From Trichomonas vaginalis G3 (taxonomy: Eukaryota; Parabasalia; Trichomonadida; Trichomonadidae), in the NCBI RefSeq assembly GCF_026262505.1, contig NC_067204.1:13472522-13536521 (forward strand): DNA of 64,000 bases, given 5' to 3'. The notes under the pieces are model-generated. The model was given only the letters and a program-made list of their open reading frames with translations. It ran no database searches and was not told the origin of the DNA. The position numbers and the translations under genes were made by a program. Position 1 is the stretch's first letter. Every line of letters starts with the position of its first letter. Shown here one piece after another: positions 61,313-64,000 of the stretch.

Positions 61313-61675
61313 CTAATGTCCACCTAGTCTCTTACGTTTCCTGTTGAGTTCCATAGCATTCTTTAACTGGAGCTCATACATTCTGTTTCTCCTCTGGTAG
61401 AAAACATATTCTGGGTCAACTCCTGTGTTTGCGTCATCTGCATAAAGTTGTTTATATCCCACTTCAGGGTTTGTATAAAACTCTTTCCATCTCATATTTG
61501 CATACCATGGTGGCAAACCTAACGCAGCGTCATTTGACATGGCAGTTTGCATTTGTACATCTGTTGGCACTTGACCATAGTTTGCCATTGCAGTTTGTAT
61601 TCTAACTTCATTTGGAATATTCTCTGGGTTTGGTTGTCCAGGTTGCTGTGCATTCGCTAAGTTCTGTGCGTCCAT
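61313..61675 (-). CDS. Hypothetical Gln/Asn-rich Maverick protein
   Basis: A 120-residue protein with an internal repeat (RIQTAMANYGQVP / QMQTAMSNDAALG), then PPWYANMRWKEFYTNPEVGY and a basic end (MELNRKRKRLGGH). Whole. Promoter word TATTTTTATCTAATATTAA. Unknown. Confidence 0.5.
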   Translation of the reverse strand: MDAQNLANAQQPGQPNPENIPNEVRIQTAMANYGQVPTDVQMQTAMSNDAALGLPPWYANMRWKEFYTNPEVGYKQLYADDANTGVDPEYVFYQRRNRMYELQLKNAMELNRKRKRLGGH

Positions 61676-61698
61676 TTAATATTAGATAAAAATATCTC

Positions 61699-61830
61699 TT
61701 ACGAGTACATATGCTGAACATTTGCAGACATTGGTTCATCTTCATATTCTCTGTACTTTTCTGCCACGTCAAATAAATAAATGACACAATGGAAAAAACC
61801 TAAAACAAGTAGTCCTATTTCAAACCACAT
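61699..61830 (-). CDS. Very small membrane protein
   Basis: Forty-three residues. One membrane segment (WFEIGLLVLGFFHCVIYLF) is followed by an acidic tail (KYREYEDEPMSANVQHMYS). Its start overlaps the 3' end of the methyltransferase gene by 16 bp, and it follows TTTTACTAGTAAGTAA. Possibly a virion membrane or release protein. Confidence 0.45.
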   Translation of the reverse strand: MWFEIGLLVLGFFHCVIYLFDVAEKYREYEDEPMSANVQHMYS

Positions 61831-62633
61831 TTACTTACTAGTAAAATTTCTTTGTTATGACACTTTCTCCGGTTTATAGGACCTCTCTCATATTCTATAT
61901 TGTCATATCTAAACTCATAGTCATGTATGTCCTCTAACCATCTCATAACGGTTTCCAAACCACTTTTATCGGATGTAAAGTAAAAGCATGGATGGTTATG
62001 TAAAACGTCTAAAGTTTCTAAAGAGTCTCTCAAAGTCCAGTCTACTTGGTATTGAAAATCCCATGTGTTATAGAACGGCGGGTCTACTATAAAGAAAACA
62101 TTTTCCTTGTTTTTATATTTTTCATACAACTCTGTCCAATGACATCTCACAAACTCTATACCCTCAATATATTTTTCTATGTCCTCTTTGAAAACATTTG
62201 TATAGTTAAGATATAAAACATTTGACATAAGTGTTTCAATGTCATGAACTCTTATAGAACCACTATATAATAGTCTAGCAGATATACTATCCCAGTCTAT
62301 ATATTCTGCTTTTTTCAAAACCTCTCTCACAATATTTTTCTTATCTAATGGTATACGTTCCATCTTACCTATAGGTATCTTTTCTTTTAACGCTTTCAAT
62401 ATATTGTTTGTGTCTGGTATATGTTTGAGACGGTCCATATAGTTGTCGAAGTCATTGCATATAATCTTTGAGTCTGGGAATATTGTATGGCACAAATGGG
62501 ATATATAGAAACTTCCACCGAACAAATCTACAAATGTTAGACCATTCGGTAGTTTCTTAAGTTCTCTCAATAGAATATCTTTACATCTACTCTTATTTCC
62601 AAAGAAGGGTAACGGTGGTTTTGTAAAATTCAT
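61815..62633 (-). CDS. dam: Dam-type DNA N6-adenine methyltransferase
   Basis: A 272-residue protein, whole. It has the D12-class order: PFFGNKSRCKDIL (FxGxK motif), VDLFGGSFYISHL (AdoMet-binding) and the catalytic DPPF in FFIVDPPFYNTW (DPPY in most). It methylates adenine in DNA, perhaps marking the element's own DNA. The gene lies within the right terminal repeat, and the left repeat keeps only a copy of its 3' part. Confidence 0.88.
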   Translation of the reverse strand: MNFTKPPLPFFGNKSRCKDILLRELKKLPNGLTFVDLFGGSFYISHLCHTIFPDSKIICNDFDNYMDRLKHIPDTNNILKALKEKIPIGKMERIPLDKKNIVREVLKKAEYIDWDSISARLLYSGSIRVHDIETLMSNVLYLNYTNVFKEDIEKYIEGIEFVRCHWTELYEKYKNKENVFFIVDPPFYNTWDFQYQVDWTLRDSLETLDVLHNHPCFYFTSDKSGLETVMRWLEDIHDYEFRYDNIEYERGPINRRKCHNKEILLVSKCGLK

Positions 62634-62924
62634 TTATATATAATAATAAAAATGTTTTTTCCTGAAAAGTGACAGAAAAGGCTTCTCAAAGTATACTTCC
62701 TTGGAACGCCTGTAACTTTTCCTGTAGCGACGATAGACCCTTACTTGTCCGGACAAAGTTATACTATTTTGAGTGCTCTACCAAAAATTTTTATGGGCTA
62801 GAGGGCGCAACGCGCCTGGAAGCCCCCAGTACCCAAAAAACTTCATTTATACTAAACATCTTCAGGGCTAGAGGGCACGAAGTGCCTGGAGGCCCCACTA
62901 CCTTTTTTTTTTTTTTTTTTTTTT
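61856..62924 (-). repeat. Maverick 2 right terminal inverted repeat
   Basis: Counterpart of 39470-39897, longer than the left copy because it holds the whole methyltransferase region. The outer edge is the T-run ahead of GAATTA. The two GC-rich hairpins lie at about 62800-62830 and 62868-62900. Confidence 0.82.
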
Positions 62925-62930
62925 GAATTA

Positions 62931-63387
62931 TGCAAAATATGACTAAATAATTATAAATTTCAAGTTAAATTTTAATTTTGATAAATAATTTAAATTTCAA
63001 AATATCAAGTTCAGTTCGACTATGTATGTAGTAATTCCTCAATAAAGTGCCAAAACCCTATTAAAATATATGAACATTTTCAACATTTTAATGTTTTTAT
63101 TTAAAAATTTGATGGAATATGAGCTTCAAACAATTATTATGTAAATAAAAATAATTAAATATATGTATTTATTCGTATTACAACCGTAGTAAGTCGATTC
63201 TTCCTTTCTTCTACTGAGTTTTGAATTTGATTTCGAATTGTAAAGAGATTCAAAGGGAAAATACTAGCGGAGAAAAACTACCTCCATGAAAGGGTCATAA
63301 TGGACTCAAGTTGTATTTTTTGATATTTTTTGCTTTTCGAGCAAGGTTGTAAATTCTGAAGTTTACATGATCCTCTCGTGTGCACCC
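62931..63387. other. Right flank of the TTAA element, nothing coding
   Basis: AT-rich sequence, the right half of the element that received Maverick 2. It ends in GTGCACCC followed by TTAA. No gene or repeat was seen inside it. Confidence 0.45.
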
Positions 63388-63425
63388 TTAAATAAATTGT
63401 CTTTGAAAGGAAAATTATACTAAAA

Positions 63426-63434
63426 TCATTTTAA
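63426..63434 (+). promoter_or_regulatory. Inr-like initiator of the NUDIX gene
   Basis: TCATTTTAA lies 12 bp ahead of the ATG, which fits the T. vaginalis initiator (TCA+1 Y/T-rich) and its usual distance. Confidence 0.55.
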
Positions 63435-63437
63435 CGT

Positions 63438-64000
63438 ATGACTTCAAAGGAAGCAAACGCAGCTGTAAGGAAGATTATTGAATCATTCAAGCCTCTGTGT
63501 GAACAAGAGGAGCAAGATAAAGTCACTACATTGAAATACCTTGACCTTTTTGATAATGTTCTCATTAGAGACAATACATTCGCTCACTTTTCATCATCTT
63601 CATTCATTTTCAACAAGGACAGAACAAAAACATTGTTTATTTACCATAATATCTATGATAGCTGGACATGGACTGGTGGCCACAATGATGGTGATCCAGA
63701 TTTCCTCCATGTCGCTATCAAAGAAGCAAAGGAAGAAACTGGTGTTGATGTAAAGGTTATTTCTAAGGATCCTATTGCTCTCGATATTCTTCCAGTTTGG
63801 GGGCATGTCAAACGCGGTCAATGGGTTTCAAGTCATCAGCATATCAATCTTACATATATATTTGAGGCTGATGATTCACAGGAACTCTTTGTAAAACCAG
63901 ATGAAAACAGTGGCGTCAAATGGGTTCCTGTTGAGGATGTTTGCAAAGTAAGTAATGAAAGAGATATGTATCCTGTTTATAACAAGATCATTGAAAGAGC
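63438..64000 (+). CDS. NUDIX hydrolase, partial (runs off the window)
   Basis: At least 187 residues from MTSKEANAAVRKIIESFKPL. The Nudix box is clear: GGHNDGDPDFLHVAIKEAKE followed by ETGVD, matching GX5EX7REUXEEXGU except Lys for Arg in the REU triplet. NUDIX enzymes cleave nucleoside diphosphates linked to other groups. The long N-terminal region (to ~60) and HVKRGQWVSSHQHINLTYIF suggest a housecleaning or signal-diphosphate type. The substrate cannot be told. The frame is open to the end of the window. Confidence 0.85.
   Translation, partial: MTSKEANAAVRKIIESFKPLCEQEEQDKVTTLKYLDLFDNVLIRDNTFAHFSSSSFIFNKDRTKTLFIYHNIYDSWTWTGGHNDGDPDFLHVAIKEAKEETGVDVKVISKDPIALDILPVWGHVKRGQWVSSHQHINLTYIFEADDSQELFVKPDENSGVKWVPVEDVCKVSNERDMYPVYNKIIER

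Larger units (their letters stand above)
39470..62924. mobile_element. Maverick/Polinton element 2 (SF3 helicase/Dam type)
   Basis: A 23,455-bp element with a perfect 6-bp target duplication, GAATTA (39464-39469 and 62925-62930), the length expected of Polintons. The ends are an A-run followed by AGGTAGTGGGGC and long inverted repeats. Genes: major capsid, candidate minor capsids, packaging ATPase, SF3 helicase, integrase, fibre, Dam methyltransferase and a KilA-N island. No DNA polymerase B is visible. Many frames look whole. About a dozen breaks in total affect the capsid, integrase, fibre and some small genes. It looks younger than Maverick 1. Confidence 0.88.
38918..63387. mobile_element. 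TTAA-flanked non-autonomous element, invaded by Maverick 2
   Basis: The ends are GGGTGCACCCG and (reverse complement) GGGTGCACACG, flanked by TTAA on both sides (38914-38917 and 63388-63391). Without Maverick 2 the element is about 1.0 kb and has no coding capacity. A 37-bp direct repeat (CACCCGTATGTACGTTTATT...) occurs at 38923 and 39305. Same target and GGG start as the Kolobok-like element at 347-3645. The matching ends are only about 9-11 bp, so the call is moderate. Confidence 0.55.

Overview
The window is eukaryotic, very AT-rich and almost free of visible introns. It looks like Trichomonas vaginalis or a very close relative. The reasons are a Tvmar1-like mariner, two Maverick/Polinton elements of about 23 kb, short Inr-like words (TCA+1 type) just ahead of host start codons, and host families typical of this parasite: ankyrin remnants, Sel1-repeat pseudokinases and a saposin-like secreted protein. 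The species call is an inference; no database was searched.

Layout. (1) 1-157: end of a host gene on the minus strand, interrupted. (2) 158-23165: Maverick 1, with a 3.3-kb TTAA-type (Kolobok-like) DNA transposon inserted in its left terminal repeat. It carries a broken protein-primed DNA polymerase, a broken integrase, an accessory island of KilA-N/GIY-YIG-type genes set among repeats (about 10.4-14.9 kb), and a mostly minus-strand virion block (tail-collar fibre, candidate minor capsid, packaging ATPase, major capsid, small basic proteins). (3) 23166-27518: host debris. It holds a palindromic MITE, an ankyrin remnant, and a 2.9-kb non-autonomous element with 10-bp target duplications whose cargo is a GC-rich array of about twenty stem-loops. 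(4) 27519-38917: host genes. These are a membrane protein gene split by an apparently intact mariner, a pseudokinase with Sel1 repeats, a GCN5-type acetyltransferase followed by two bromodomain genes, a small saposin-like secreted protein, and an ARM-like protein. (5) 38918-63387: a roughly 1-kb TTAA-flanked element, itself invaded by Maverick 2 (39470-62924, 6-bp duplication GAATTA). (6) 63438 to the end: the start of a NUDIX hydrolase gene.

The two Mavericks share capsid, ATPase, fibre, integrase and the KilA-N island, but their replication sets differ. Maverick 1 has a protein-primed PolB. Maverick 2 shows no PolB but has a whole SF3 helicase and a Dam-type adenine methyltransferase lying inside its terminal repeat. 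Both are treated as fossils. Maverick 1 is broken in most of its core genes. Maverick 2 keeps many whole reading frames but is broken in the capsid, fibre, integrase and a few others.

The most unusual signals are the GC-rich stem-loop array and a compound intergenic iteron in the islands of both Mavericks. The iteron is an AAAATATATTTTAGG box, an AGATCT-centred palindrome and spaced half-sites, and its repeated word changes between copies in a coordinated way.
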